DNA of 64,000 bases from Embleya sp051903075. Its GTDB lineage: Bacteria > Actinomycetota > Actinomycetes > Streptomycetales > Streptomycetaceae. The notes beneath the pieces were generated by a model that made no database searches, was not told where the DNA came from, and saw nothing but the letters and a program-made list of their open reading frames with translations. The position numbers and the translations under genes are program-made. The stretch is taken from NCBI RefSeq assembly GCF_051903075.1, contig NZ_CP182422.1, positions 1,612,001 through 1,676,000 on the forward strand, read 5' to 3'. This document shows, in pieces, positions 55,201 to 63,100 of the stretch (position 1 is the stretch's first letter; every line of letters starts with the position of its first letter).

Positions 55201-55216
55201 CCTGCACCGGATCCAC
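52202..55216 (-). CDS. NACHT-LRR STAND ATPase, probable anti-phage protein
   Basis: This 1004-residue bacterial NLR-like protein has a helical domain (1-250) starting VDPVQGRLLATAIGGALRR, like the helical N-terminal modules of bacterial NACHT proteins. The NACHT ATPase follows: Walker A GPAGSGKST (about 258-266), Walker B VFVDGLDELPEEHR (about 345), and LLTSRPR sensor. Helical domains come next and then LRR-type repeats (about 770-995; DLGPLTELPQVTSL, DLSGLTKYPNLSTL, DISPLVDLPRLSHL). NACHT-type STANDs are established defence proteins, sensing infection through C-terminal repeats. The start is taken at GTG 55216 behind GGAG; a TTG at 55282 is possible. TTA codon at 54719-54721 (minus strand). 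Confidence 0.88.
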   Translation of the reverse strand: MDPVQGRLLATAIGGALRRLTAPPPGARLVDAPVRMGGRVARRRERREVRTADVDRLTRTLTLRLADAEPDFARLAPAEGERIVAAVVRTLDGTVTMDDVQAAGLDPAALRVRMEARVEASAERAAPLYGVLLDECCAQIVDFFTKQPEFLARTMVEQAAGQAELLRRVPETEALDEEFARRYCAGLRAKLDQARLFGVTELDPEDSTYELTTAYVSLVVQTRRDQRPLRRWDDEAAQADTTRSLLEDALARRDRMVLEGPAGSGKSTLLRRLAVHVASGDLPDRLASWSGRVPFLLKLRAMVVDDRLVLPDVADFVTASGSTLGGEQPPGWAARRLRAGRAAVFVDGLDELPEEHRADALDWVEQLCVDYPDAAYLLTSRPRVLSERRHRRFREAGFVAGELQPMSSAQVELFVDRWHRAQPGDPDDLAACAEQLKHTLDSRRDLARLGTNPLLCALMCALHRHADQALPEGRTELYRSAMAMLLGGRERARRISTSRVRLQPTQMEKVLAALAMWMTLNGRRSIPDRVATSCVADVLTRFRQTVEPPYTAREVLDSLVDRSGLLQQPEADVYEFRHASFQDYLAALEIIRSEHVDHLINHAHDPLYHDVLIMAVARTQDDPSRQRELLDGLIARAEADEEHRARLWLLGVACVSGAGMVDPEPADRFREETAKLLPPQDASAAEDLATAGEFVLDLLADLTRTQRVSDETAINIVRVARRIGGEATIPLLRRLRDRDSTRIRLRLLGMWETLTDWERYYTTVLTHVRLDDCQVPIPDPAALGLLAGRRDVQSINLPAELSEIPLSALAALPRLYALGVAHTSITDLGPLTELPQVTSLTLGPAQRAEPALLAPLPWITTLSFHGDPLVESVRVLPEAPNLSYVYLHDTGIRDLSGLTKYPNLSTLGMVSTPATDLSALRDSPTLGMLLIDDSRVTDISPLVDLPRLSHLGIAACPISDLSPLADLPALKWLRIDETQRDHLGALTQRVAEGRLELDVSADFG

Positions 55217-55472
55217 CGCGCTCCGCCCCGATCCCACATCGACCGCGCACTCCAAGCCGTGGCACCCAGTATGAGTGCCCAACGCTCGGGTCGCGCCGGC
55301 TTGACCGACCGCCGGATGGCCAGGTCGACGGGCGGCCCGTCACGTGGTTGGAACGTCCCGGCGCTGGTTCGCGAGTCGTCCTGGCTGGCGGCCGCAGGGG
55401 CAAAGGCGGCGCGTTGGGGAGGGGATGGGCGCTTCGGGTGGAGGCATTCAGGGGCGACCTGGTCGCTGGTGG

Positions 55473-55808
55473 GCGGGAGGGGCGGGGAGGCCGGGGGCGC
55501 GAGGTAAGCGGGGCGGGGAGGCCGGGGGCGCGAGGTAAGCGGGGCGGGGAGGCCGAGGGCGCAAGGTAAGCGGGGCGGGGAGGCCGAGGGCGCAAGGTAA
55601 GCGGGGCGGGGAGGCCGAGGGCGCAAGGTAAGCGGGGCGGGGAGGCCGAGGGCGCAAGGTAAGCGGGGCGGGGAGGCCGAGGGCGCAAGGTAAGCGGGGC
55701 GGGGAGGCCGAGGGCGCAAGGTAAGCGGGGCGGGGAGGCCGAGGGCGCAAGGTAAGCGGGGCGGGGAGGCCGAGGGCGCAAGGTAAGCGGGGCGGGGAGG
55801 CCGGGGCG
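55473..55808. repeat. 31-bp tandem repeat, about 10 copies
   Basis: The unit begins GTAAGCGGGGCGGGGAGGCC and continues GAGGGCGCAAG, 31 bp in all. Starts are at 55504, 55535, 55566, 55597, 55628, 55659, 55690, 55721, 55752 and 55783, exactly 31 bp apart, with a degenerate unit before and a truncated one at the end. Inner units are identical; the first two carry GGGGGCGCGAG instead. It has no unique spacers, so it is not a CRISPR array. No stop codons fall on the minus strand, which creates meaningless Pro-rich open frames. Confidence 0.95.
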
Positions 55809-55829
55809 TATTGGCGGCGTTGCTTCTTA

Positions 55830-56031
55830 TTGGGCGCTTCGCGCCGGCTCGCGAGGCACCGCTTTTTCTTTCCCCCGCTTCGCTCCTCCAAGAAAAAGCG
55901 GCCCCTCGCTCGGGGCTGTGTGCCCCTCCGCTTCGCTCCGGGTCACCCAGCCCGAGTTCTGCGGCTCCGCCGCTCTCCGCGCTGCGCGCGTCGATCGCGT
56001 GGGCGGCCCGAGTCGTGGGCGCTGACGCGCC
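55830..56031. repeat. Multi-hairpin repeat element, copy 2
   Basis: This copy has the same order of hairpins as the copy at 34011-34213, starting TTGGGCGCTTCGCGCC and ending GCGCTGACGCGCC. The main stem has diverged: AAAAAGCGG replaces AGAAAAGCGG, and its other arm reads CCGCTTTTTCTTT. It follows the tandem repeat by about 20 bp. It faces copy 3 in inverted orientation. Confidence 0.85.
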
Positions 56032-56142
56032 ACGCGGGCGGCGGTCGGGGACGCCCGGCCCCCGTACGACGCGGCTCCTCGAGATGGCCACCGTCGCGAC
56101 ACGGGCCTTCCCCGGTGACCCGAGTCGTGGGCACACCCCTTC

Positions 56143-56349
56143 GGCGCGTCAGCGCCCCCCGACCCGGGCTGACCCTGGAGATCGACGCGCGAAGCGCGGA
56201 GAGCGGCGGAGCCGCGAGTTTTGGGTCGGGTGGCCCGGAGCGAAGCGGAGGGACACCCGACCCCGAGCGAGGGGCCGCTTTTTTCTCGGAGGAGCGAAGC
56301 GGGGGAGAGAAAAAAGTGGTCCCTCGCGAGCCGGCGCGAAGCGCCCAAC
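56143..56349. repeat. Multi-hairpin repeat element, copy 3 (reverse orientation)
   Basis: This is the reverse complement of copies 1 and 2. GGCGCGTCAGCGC (56143-56155) matches their ends and GGCGCGAAGCGCCCAA closes it. Main stem arms are GGGCCGCTTTTTTCTC and GAGAAAAAAGTGGTCCC, again with compensating changes. Copies 2 and 3 form a large inverted repeat around a 110-bp unique core (56032-56142). Confidence 0.85.
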
Positions 56350-56504
56350 AAGCAGCAGCGCCGCCGACACGACTCCGCCTCACCCCGGCTTGCGTACGAC
56401 TCCGGTTGCCCGACCGGCTCCCGCCGCGACCCCGCCTCCCCGACACGCACACCTCGCGACCCCAGCCCGGGGGCCTGCCCGCCTGAGCCGCACCCCCGCT
56501 CACC

Positions 56505-57158
56505 TCACGGCCTGGGCTCACCACCAGTCGCCGACCCCTCCCCCGGAGCCGCCGACAACATCGCGTACGCCAACCCCGCCAATGTCGCCTTGATCCGTGC
56601 CGGTTCGATGTCCTGGTCGCGCTGGCGGCGGTACAGCTCCGGGGCCAGTGGGGCGAGAAGCACGTCGGCGAGGGTTGTCGGGTCTGCGGTGTCCGCGGCC
56701 AGGATCCGTACGTGCGTGTGCCAGAACGCGTACGCGCCCGTTCGGTAGCGGGCGCTGCCCGTTTCGGCGCCCAGGAGCAGGTGTACGTGCCGCTCCAGCA
56801 GGTCGACCATCGCCGCGTAGAAGGCCGCCAGGCGGGCCGCCGGGTCCGGCTCGTCCGGGCCCAGCGGCGGTGCGCCGCGCAGGATTTCGTGTTGCAGCGC
56901 GCGCTCGTGTTCGTCGAGGAGGGCGCGGGCGATGGAGGCCCGGTCCGGATAACGGCGGTAGAGCGTGCCGCGGCCGATGCCGGCCGCCTTGGCGATGTCC
57001 TCCATCGTGACCTCGGCCGGATCGCCGGTCGCGAACAGCTCCTCGGCCGCGGCCAGCACACGGGCCCGGTTGCGGGCGGCGTCCGCACGTTCCCGTGGCG
57101 GCGCCGCACCGTCCGCGGCGACCGGGAGACCGGTGAGCAAGTCGGTGCGTTTCGTCAT
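56505..57158 (-). CDS. TetR-family repressor
   Basis: This 217-residue repressor has an N-terminal TetR helix-turn-helix (NRARVLAAAEELFATGDPAEVTMEDIAKAAGIGRGTLYRRYPDR, about residues 27-70) and a helical ligand-binding domain. It is divergent from azoR, and three copies of a 21-bp operator lie in the gap, so autoregulation and control of azoR plus the SMR exporter are likely. ATG 57158 has GGTGGGG upstream. Likely inducers are toxic aromatics or azo/quinone compounds (inference from the target genes). Confidence 0.92.
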   Translation of the reverse strand: MTKRTDLLTGLPVAADGAAPPRERADAARNRARVLAAAEELFATGDPAEVTMEDIAKAAGIGRGTLYRRYPDRASIARALLDEHERALQHEILRGAPPLGPDEPDPAARLAAFYAAMVDLLERHVHLLLGAETGSARYRTGAYAFWHTHVRILAADTADPTTLADVLLAPLAPELYRRQRDQDIEPARIKATLAGLAYAMLSAAPGEGSATGGEPRP

Positions 57159-57177
57159 GATCCCCACCCTAACCAGC

Positions 57178-57297
57178 AAGTGGACGCCGCGTCCATTTAT
57201 CCCGAGGTGGGCCTGGCGATGGCGCGATCGGTTAAGTGGACGGCATGTCCGCTTGCCTGTTACGGTCTCACCCATCAAGCGGACAGTCCGTCCACTT
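57178..57297. promoter_or_regulatory. Three copies of a TetR operator
   Basis: The palindrome AAGyGGAC-N5-GTCCrCTT occurs at 57234-57254 and 57277-57297, with a near copy (AAGTGGAC-gccgc-GTCCATTT) at 57178-57198. Spacings are 56 and 43 bp. The first lies 20 bp before the tetR start, the last 18 bp before the azoR start, so both promoters can be covered. Confidence 0.85.
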
Positions 57298-57314
57298 AGA
57301 CCTCGGGAGTGCCC

Positions 57315-57974
57315 ATGCCTCGCCTGCTCCACCTCGACTCCAGCGCCCGCGCCGACTCGTTCTCGCGGACCCTGGGCGCCGCCTTCGCCGACGCCTGGCG
57401 CGGCGCGCGGCCGGACGCCGAGTACACCTACCGGGACCTCACCGCGCGGCCGGTCCCGCCGATCGACCAGGCGTGGACCGAGATCTGCGACACGATGTTG
57501 CGCGAGGGGATCACCGCGATCGCCGACTACCCGCAAGCCGTGCGTACGCCCGAGCAGCGCAAGGCATGGGCCACGGTCGAGCCGCTGTTGGCCGAACTGG
57601 TCGCCGCGGACGTCGTGTTGATCGGCGCGCCGATGTACAACTTCGGCGTGTCCGCGCAGCTCAAGGCGTGGATCGACCAGGTCACCTTCCCGAAGATGTC
57701 GCTCGCGCCGCGTCGTTTCGTGGTCGCCTCCGCGCGCGGCGGGTCCTACCTGCCGGGCACCCCCCGGGCGCCGTTCGACCACCAGACGCGCTATCTCCTG
57801 GACTTCTTCACCGGGCACTACGCCGTCACGGACGCGATCGTGCTCGGTACCGAACTGACCAACTCGCTCGTCGACCCGGCGCTGGCCGAGCGGCTGGAGC
57901 AGCACCGTTCCTCGCACGCGGAGGCGCTGGAGCGCGCCGCGGAGCTGGGACGCTCACTCGTGGAGGGGTACTGA
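57315..57974 (+). CDS. azoR: FMN-dependent NADH-azoreductase
   Basis: This 219-residue flavodoxin-fold reductase of the AzoR/NQO group reduces azo dyes and quinones. The FMN-phosphate motif LDSSARADSFSRTL is at the N terminus (about residues 7-20), APMYNFGVSAQLKAWIDQV (about 96-114) is the flavin-isoalloxazine/substrate region, and ASARGGSY is the third flavin contact. ATG 57315 is 6 nt after CGGGAG. It overlaps the SMR gene (TGATG). Induced presumably through the TetR protein next door. Confidence 0.93.
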   Translation: MPRLLHLDSSARADSFSRTLGAAFADAWRGARPDAEYTYRDLTARPVPPIDQAWTEICDTMLREGITAIADYPQAVRTPEQRKAWATVEPLLAELVAADVVLIGAPMYNFGVSAQLKAWIDQVTFPKMSLAPRRFVVASARGGSYLPGTPRAPFDHQTRYLLDFFTGHYAVTDAIVLGTELTNSLVDPALAERLEQHRSSHAEALERAAELGRSLVEGY

Positions 57975-58294
57975 TGGCCTGGTTGATCCTGCTCGCGGCG
58001 GGCCTCGTCGAGGTCGTGTGGTCGCAGAGCATCAAGCCGACCGAGGGATTCACCAAGCCGCTGCCGACGGTGATCTGCTTCCTGCTCGGCGCGACGGCGG
58101 TGTATCTGCTGTCGGTGGCCATGCGGGACCTGCCGGTGGGCACCGCGTACGCCGCGTTCACCGGGATCGGCACCGTCGGCGCGATCACCCTCGGCATCAC
58201 GATCCAGCACGACGCGCTGAGCGCGGGACGCATCGCGGCACTCGTGCTGATCGTGGGCGGGTTGGTACTGGCCCGGCTGACGTCGACGGCGTGA
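57974..58294 (+). CDS. Small multidrug-resistance transporter (Gdx/SugE type)
   Basis: This 106-residue protein has four membrane helices and is an SMR family exporter. The substrate/proton-binding Glu is at residue 13 in GLVEVVW. The pattern IKPTEGFTKPLPT and the helix-three LPVGTAYAAFTGIGTVG match the Gdx/SugE subgroup, which exports guanidinium or quaternary ammonium ions as dual-topology dimers. The stop/start overlap with azoR (TGATG) means both are controlled by the TetR operators. Confidence 0.9.
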   Translation: MAWLILLAAGLVEVVWSQSIKPTEGFTKPLPTVICFLLGATAVYLLSVAMRDLPVGTAYAAFTGIGTVGAITLGITIQHDALSAGRIAALVLIVGGLVLARLTSTA

Positions 58295-58437
58295 GGGCGG
58301 GCGGCTGTTCGACAACAAAGGAAATCTTGGATGCAACTTTAGTGACAGCGGTGGCCACGTTCGCGGCTATCGGGCGCACCCGCCCGGGGCGAAGGCTGGG
58401 GAGGTAGCCAGGACCCCCACCGCAAGGAGCACCCCGC

Positions 58438-59274
58438 ATGTCTCCCGGAAACCGCCGGCGCCCCCCGACCCCGGCCTCCCCGTCGGGTGGGCCCGTCGAA
58501 CCCGACGCCTACCGGCGCATCGATCACGAGGATCGGGCCAAGGGCAGTGCGGCCCGCTGCCGGGCGCTGAGCAAGTGGTACGGCGAGGGCGAGACCCGCG
58601 TGGTCGCGCTCGACGAGGTCGATGTGGAGATCGGCCGCGGCCGGTTCACCGCGATCATGGGCCCGTCCGGGTCGGGCAAGTCCACGCTCATGCACTGCCT
58701 GGCCGGCCTCGACTCGGTGACCTCCGGCCACAGCTGGATCGGGGACACCGAGATCACCGGGCTCAAGGACCGAGACCTGACCCGGCTGCGGCGGGATCAG
58801 ATCGGCTTCATCTTCCAGGCGTTCAACCTGCTGCCCACGCTCACCGCGCTGGAGAACATCACGCTCCCGATGGACATCGCGGGGGTCAAGCCGGACAAGG
58901 CCTGGCTCGACACCGTCATCGAGACCGTCGGGCTGCGCGACCGGCTCAAGCACCGGCCGAGCGAGTTGTCCGGCGGCCAGCAGCAGCGTGTCGCGTGCGC
59001 CCGCGCGCTGGCGAGCAAACCGCAGATCATCTTCGGCGACGAGCCGACCGGCAACCTCGACTCGCGCTCCGGCGCCGAGGTCTTGGGTTTCCTCCGCAGC
59101 AGCGTCAACGACCTGGGCCAGACCATCGTGATGGTCACCCACGACCCGAACGCGGCCTCCTACGCGGACCGGGTGTTGTTCCTGGCCGACGGTCGGGTCG
59201 TGGACGAGATGTTGTCGCCGACCTCCGACACGGTGCTCGCGCGCATGCAGCGCTTCGCCCGCTCCGCGAACTGA
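58438..59274 (+). CDS. ABC exporter ATPase (MacB/LolD type)
   Basis: This 278-residue ATPase has Walker A GPSGSGKST (about 76-84), the Q-loop FIFQAFNLLP, the signature LSGGQQQR (about 178-185), Walker B IIFGDEP and the His-switch VTHDP. An N-terminal extension of about 35 Pro/basic residues is unusual in the family. The AAGGAG site lies before ATG 58438. The FtsX-type permease gene begins 9 bp after the stop, and a two-component system follows, so the complex likely exports a toxic peptide or lipid and is induced by the histidine kinase. Confidence 0.93.
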   Translation: MSPGNRRRPPTPASPSGGPVEPDAYRRIDHEDRAKGSAARCRALSKWYGEGETRVVALDEVDVEIGRGRFTAIMGPSGSGKSTLMHCLAGLDSVTSGHSWIGDTEITGLKDRDLTRLRRDQIGFIFQAFNLLPTLTALENITLPMDIAGVKPDKAWLDTVIETVGLRDRLKHRPSELSGGQQQRVACARALASKPQIIFGDEPTGNLDSRSGAEVLGFLRSSVNDLGQTIVMVTHDPNAASYADRVLFLADGRVVDEMLSPTSDTVLARMQRFARSAN

Positions 59275-59283
59275 GGCGCCGAC

Positions 59284-61848
59284 ATGCTCAAGGCAACGCT
59301 CCGCAGCTTCCTGGCCCACAAGGCGCGCATGGTCCTTTCCGCGCTGGCGATCCTGCTCTCGGTCGCGTTCGTGGCCGGCACGCTGATGTTCACGGACACG
59401 ATCAGCAAGACGTTTCACGACCTCTCGCGCACCGCCGCGGCCGATGTCACGGTCAAGCCGAAGAAGGAGTTCCGGGAGGACCGGCTCGGCAAGAGCGGCC
59501 AGCAGCCGACCGTGCCCGACTCGATCGTGGCCGCCGCCCGTTCGGTGCCGGGCGTGGCCGACGCGCATCCCGACATCACGGTCACCAACGTGATCGTGGT
59601 CGACGGGAAGGGCAAGAAGGTCGGGCTGACCTCGGATCCCCAGGTGCAGGCCGCCGACTGGTTCCCCACCAAGCAGTCCCCCGTCGTGCTCGAGCGCGGG
59701 AAGGCGCCGCAGGGTCCCGGCGAGGTGATCCTGGACAGCGACTCGGCCGACCACAACAAGGTGCGGTTGGGCGACAGGGTGCACGTGGTCGCCGCGCCCG
59801 GCGCGTTCGACGCGACCGTGGTCGGCCTGGCCGACTTCAAGACGATCAACCCCGGCACGACCATGCTGTTCCTGGACGGCGCCGCCGCCCGTGATCGGCT
59901 GCTCGGCAAGCCGGGCATGGTGACGTCGGTGTCGCTGACCGCCGAGCCCGGCGTGGACCAAAAGGAGCTGAAGGCGCGGGTCGTCACCAAGCTGGGCGGC
60001 GACGTCGACGTCAGGACCCGCGCGGAGGAAGCCGACGCCTCCTCGGCCGACCTGGGCCAGGCGCTCGACGTGGTCAAGTACGCGCTGCTCGGCTTCGCCG
60101 GTGTCTCGCTCCTGGTCGGCACGTTCCTGATCTTCAACACCTTCTCGATGCTGGTCGCCCAGCGCACGCGCGAGTTGGGCCTGATGCGCGCGATCGGCGC
60201 CGGTCGGGCCGACGTGAACCGCTCCGTGCTGGTGGAGGCGACACTGCTCGCGGTGGTCGGCTCCACGCTGGGCCTGCTCGGCGGACTCGGCTTGGCCCAG
60301 GGCCTGTTGATGCTGATGAAGTCGCTCGGGGTCGACCTCAAGGGCGCCCCGCTGGTGATCAAATCCGCGACGCCGATCATCGCCTACACGGTGGGGGTCG
60401 TGGTGACCCTGGTCGCCGCCTACCTGCCCGCGCGCCGGGCGGCCCGGGTCAGCCCGATGGCGGCGCTGCGCGAGGCCGGCGCGCCGCCCGCGAAGTCGCT
60501 GCGCGGGCGCGCCGTCGGCGGCACCGCGGTCACCGCGCTCGGCGCGATCGCCCTGGCGGTCGGCGCCTCCGCGACCAAGCTGGACGCGGCGCACGGGCTC
60601 GCCCTGGCCGGTGGCCTGGTCGGCACCCTGGTCGGCTTCATCGTGCTCGGGCCCGTGCTGGCCCGAGCGGTGATCCCGTGGCTGGCGGGGGCGTTCCCGC
60701 GCCTGTTCGGCACGGTCGGCCGGCTCAGCCGGGAAAACGCGCTGCGCAATCCGCGCCGCACCGGCGCCACCGCCGCCGCGCTGATGATCGGCGTGGCGCT
60801 GGTCGCCTCGCTGTCCGTGGTGGCCACGTCGATGAAGGACTCGGTCGGCAAGCAGATCGACCAGCGCCTGGGCGCCGACTACACCCTGGAAAGCGACGGC
60901 GGGCTCAACTTCACGCACGACGTGGCGGAGACGGTGCGCAAGGTGTCCGGCGTGAGCAATGTGGTGCGCCAGCGCGAGACCGAGGCCAAGGTGCTGTTCA
61001 ACGGATCGTCCGAGACCATCACGGTGACCGGAGCCGATCCGGGCATCGACACGATGCTGAAGCAGAAGTACACCGCCGGCAGCGCCCCCGACGGGCTCGC
61101 CCCGGGTCGGATCGCGCTGCCCAAGTCCTATGTGAAGAAGCACGACCTGGGCGTCGGCGGCACGGTGACGCTGCGCACGCCCAACGGCCGGACCGCCGAG
61201 TTGCGGGTCGGCGCGGTGATCGACGACGAGGGCATCGGCCTCGCGAACGCCGGCTCCGGCGTGGTCGGCCTGGACACGCTGGCCAAGCTCGTCCCGGACC
61301 TGCTCGACTCGGTGATCATGGCCAACGTCGCCGACGGGGCGAAGAGTTCGACCGTGCGGGCCGCGCTGGAGGCCGCGCTCAAGCCCTACCCGCAGGTGAA
61401 ACTGCGCGATCAGGCCGACTACAAGCAGACCGTGCAGGATCAGACCAACATCGTTCTGCGGCTCGTCTACGGCCTGCTCGGGTTGGCGATCATCATCGCG
61501 ATCCTGGGGGTGGTGAACACCCTGGCGCTGTCCGTGATCGAGCGCACGCGCGAGATCGGACTGCTGCGCGCGATCGGCATGTCGCGGATCCAGCTGAGGC
61601 GGATGATCCGCCTGGAGTCGGCGGTGATCGCGGTGTTCGGCGCGGTCCTGGGACTGGCGCTCGGGGTGGGCTGGGGTGTCGCGGCGCAGCGCATGCTCGC
61701 CTCGCAGGGCCTCGACGTGCTGACCATCCCGTGGGGGACGATCGCCGCGGTGGTCATCGGCGCCGGCGTGGTCGGCCTGCTCGCCGCCCTGCTGCCCGCA
61801 CTGCGAGCCTCGCGGATGAACGTGTTGGCCGCGATCTCCACGGAATGA
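59284..61848 (+). CDS. FtsX/MacB-type ABC permease
   Basis: This 854-residue permease has the MacB fold duplicated. A first membrane helix (about 17-38) leads into a large extracytoplasmic domain with a MacB-PCD-type core (about 50-250), then three membrane helices with the FtsX motif QRTRELGLMRAIGAGRADV, then a second extracytoplasmic domain (about 520-700) and three more helices with IERTREIGLLRAIGMSRIQ. The two EIGLLRAIG-type motifs contact the ATPase. It pairs with the upstream ATPase. Several FtsX-type actinomycete exporters handle antibiotic peptides. Confidence 0.92.
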   Translation: MLKATLRSFLAHKARMVLSALAILLSVAFVAGTLMFTDTISKTFHDLSRTAAADVTVKPKKEFREDRLGKSGQQPTVPDSIVAAARSVPGVADAHPDITVTNVIVVDGKGKKVGLTSDPQVQAADWFPTKQSPVVLERGKAPQGPGEVILDSDSADHNKVRLGDRVHVVAAPGAFDATVVGLADFKTINPGTTMLFLDGAAARDRLLGKPGMVTSVSLTAEPGVDQKELKARVVTKLGGDVDVRTRAEEADASSADLGQALDVVKYALLGFAGVSLLVGTFLIFNTFSMLVAQRTRELGLMRAIGAGRADVNRSVLVEATLLAVVGSTLGLLGGLGLAQGLLMLMKSLGVDLKGAPLVIKSATPIIAYTVGVVVTLVAAYLPARRAARVSPMAALREAGAPPAKSLRGRAVGGTAVTALGAIALAVGASATKLDAAHGLALAGGLVGTLVGFIVLGPVLARAVIPWLAGAFPRLFGTVGRLSRENALRNPRRTGATAAALMIGVALVASLSVVATSMKDSVGKQIDQRLGADYTLESDGGLNFTHDVAETVRKVSGVSNVVRQRETEAKVLFNGSSETITVTGADPGIDTMLKQKYTAGSAPDGLAPGRIALPKSYVKKHDLGVGGTVTLRTPNGRTAELRVGAVIDDEGIGLANAGSGVVGLDTLAKLVPDLLDSVIMANVADGAKSSTVRAALEAALKPYPQVKLRDQADYKQTVQDQTNIVLRLVYGLLGLAIIIAILGVVNTLALSVIERTREIGLLRAIGMSRIQLRRMIRLESAVIAVFGAVLGLALGVGWGVAAQRMLASQGLDVLTIPWGTIAAVVIGAGVVGLLAALLPALRASRMNVLAAISTE

Positions 61849-61963
61849 CCGCCCGCCGATGATCGACGGTCCCATGACCTGCGGCGGCGCGTCGGGCTCC
61901 TGTGCCGGCGCACCGCCGGTGCCGTTCGTGCGACCCGCTCCCGGGGCCGGTTACCGTGACCTG

Positions 61964-63100
61964 GTGAGCATCCGCGCCTGGTGGGCGAGTCGCCGCTCGT
62001 TCGGGTTCGACGTGCTGGTCGCGGCGATCGGCGTCGCCCTGGGGCTGACCCTGCGCATGGGGCGCGACGCCGGCCTGGTCGGCTGGCCGTACCTGCACCA
62101 GGTGAGCGCGGTGCTGAGCGGTGCGCTGCTGCTGTACCGCAGACGTGCGCCGTTCGGCTCGGGCGCCGCGATCTGTGCGGTGGGGCTGGTGTATCCGACC
62201 CACGTGCTCTACTTCGCGGCCTATGCCGTGGGGGCCGGTGTCGAGGACCGACGGCGCGCGTGGGGGCTGATCGGGGCGCTGGTGGTGACGACCGCACAAC
62301 CGTGGAGCCATCCGCGCCCGCTGAACATCCTCACCGGCGCGGGCCTCGCGCTGGTCCCCGTCCTGCTCGGCCTCTACGTCGCCGCGCGCCGCCGACTGCG
62401 CGCGGATCGGGCCGAACGGGTGGTTCGGGAGCGCGAGTTGGGCTTCGAACGGGTGCGGATGGAGGAGCGGGCCCGGATCGCGGGCGAGATGCACGACGTG
62501 ATCACCCACCGGGTCAGCCTGATGGTGCTCCAGGCGGGCGCGCTGCGCACCCGCGCCCGGGACGAGGACGTACGGGCGTCGGCCGAGGAGTTGCGCCTGG
62601 TGGGCTGCAAGGCGTTGGAGGAGTTGCGCGGGCTGGTCGCGGTGACCCGATCGGAGCGGCAAGTGGGCTCGGTGGTGGTCGGCCCGCGTGCGGTGCTCGA
62701 CCTATCGGACCTGGTGGCCGATTCGCGCTCGGCGGGCATCCCGGTCGACCTGGTCACGCTCGGCGAGCCGCACCCGACCTCGCCCGTGGTCGGCCGGGCC
62801 GCCTACCGGGTGGTCCAGGAGGCGCTGACCAACGTGCACAAACACGCGCCGGGAGCGGGGGTGGACATCCGCCTGCACTACGTGGGCGACGAGGTCCGGA
62901 TCACCGTGCGAAACTCGGCTCCCACCCGGGCGGTCGACGTCGCCCTGGGTTCGGGCGGCAACGGCCTGCTCGGTCTGCGCAAGCGGGTCGAGTTGGTGGC
63001 CGGGACGTTGCGCACCCGCCCACTGCCCGACGGCGGCTACGAGTTGCTGGCCATACTGCCCGCCGGCGCCACGACCACGACCACCGGAGAGCCCGCATGA
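61964..63100 (+). CDS. Sensor histidine kinase (NarL-type partner)
   Basis: This 378-residue membrane kinase has about four N-terminal membrane helices (DVLVAAIGVALGLTL, VSAVLSGALLLYRRR, AAICAVGLVYPTHVLYFAAY, LVPVLLGLYVAARRR), then the HisKA_3 dimerisation box EERARIAGEMHDVITHRVSLMVLQ (His in MHDV phosphorylated) and a HATPase domain with VQEALTNVHKHAPGA and GNGLLGLRKRV. GTG 61964 is taken as start; an ATG at 61859 would add 35 residues without family features. Its stop overlaps the response-regulator gene (ATGA). It probably senses the substrate of the ABC exporter. Confidence 0.9.
   Translation: MSIRAWWASRRSFGFDVLVAAIGVALGLTLRMGRDAGLVGWPYLHQVSAVLSGALLLYRRRAPFGSGAAICAVGLVYPTHVLYFAAYAVGAGVEDRRRAWGLIGALVVTTAQPWSHPRPLNILTGAGLALVPVLLGLYVAARRRLRADRAERVVRERELGFERVRMEERARIAGEMHDVITHRVSLMVLQAGALRTRARDEDVRASAEELRLVGCKALEELRGLVAVTRSERQVGSVVVGPRAVLDLSDLVADSRSAGIPVDLVTLGEPHPTSPVVGRAAYRVVQEALTNVHKHAPGAGVDIRLHYVGDEVRITVRNSAPTRAVDVALGSGGNGLLGLRKRVELVAGTLRTRPLPDGGYELLAILPAGATTTTTGEPA

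Noticed and set aside
55473..55808. CRISPR array
   Set aside because: Units are contiguous with no unique spacers, and no cas genes are nearby.
54975..55891. Pro-rich open frames through the 31-bp repeats
   Set aside because: The unit length is not a multiple of three, so the frame cycles. No start or ribosome site fits; it is a minisatellite.
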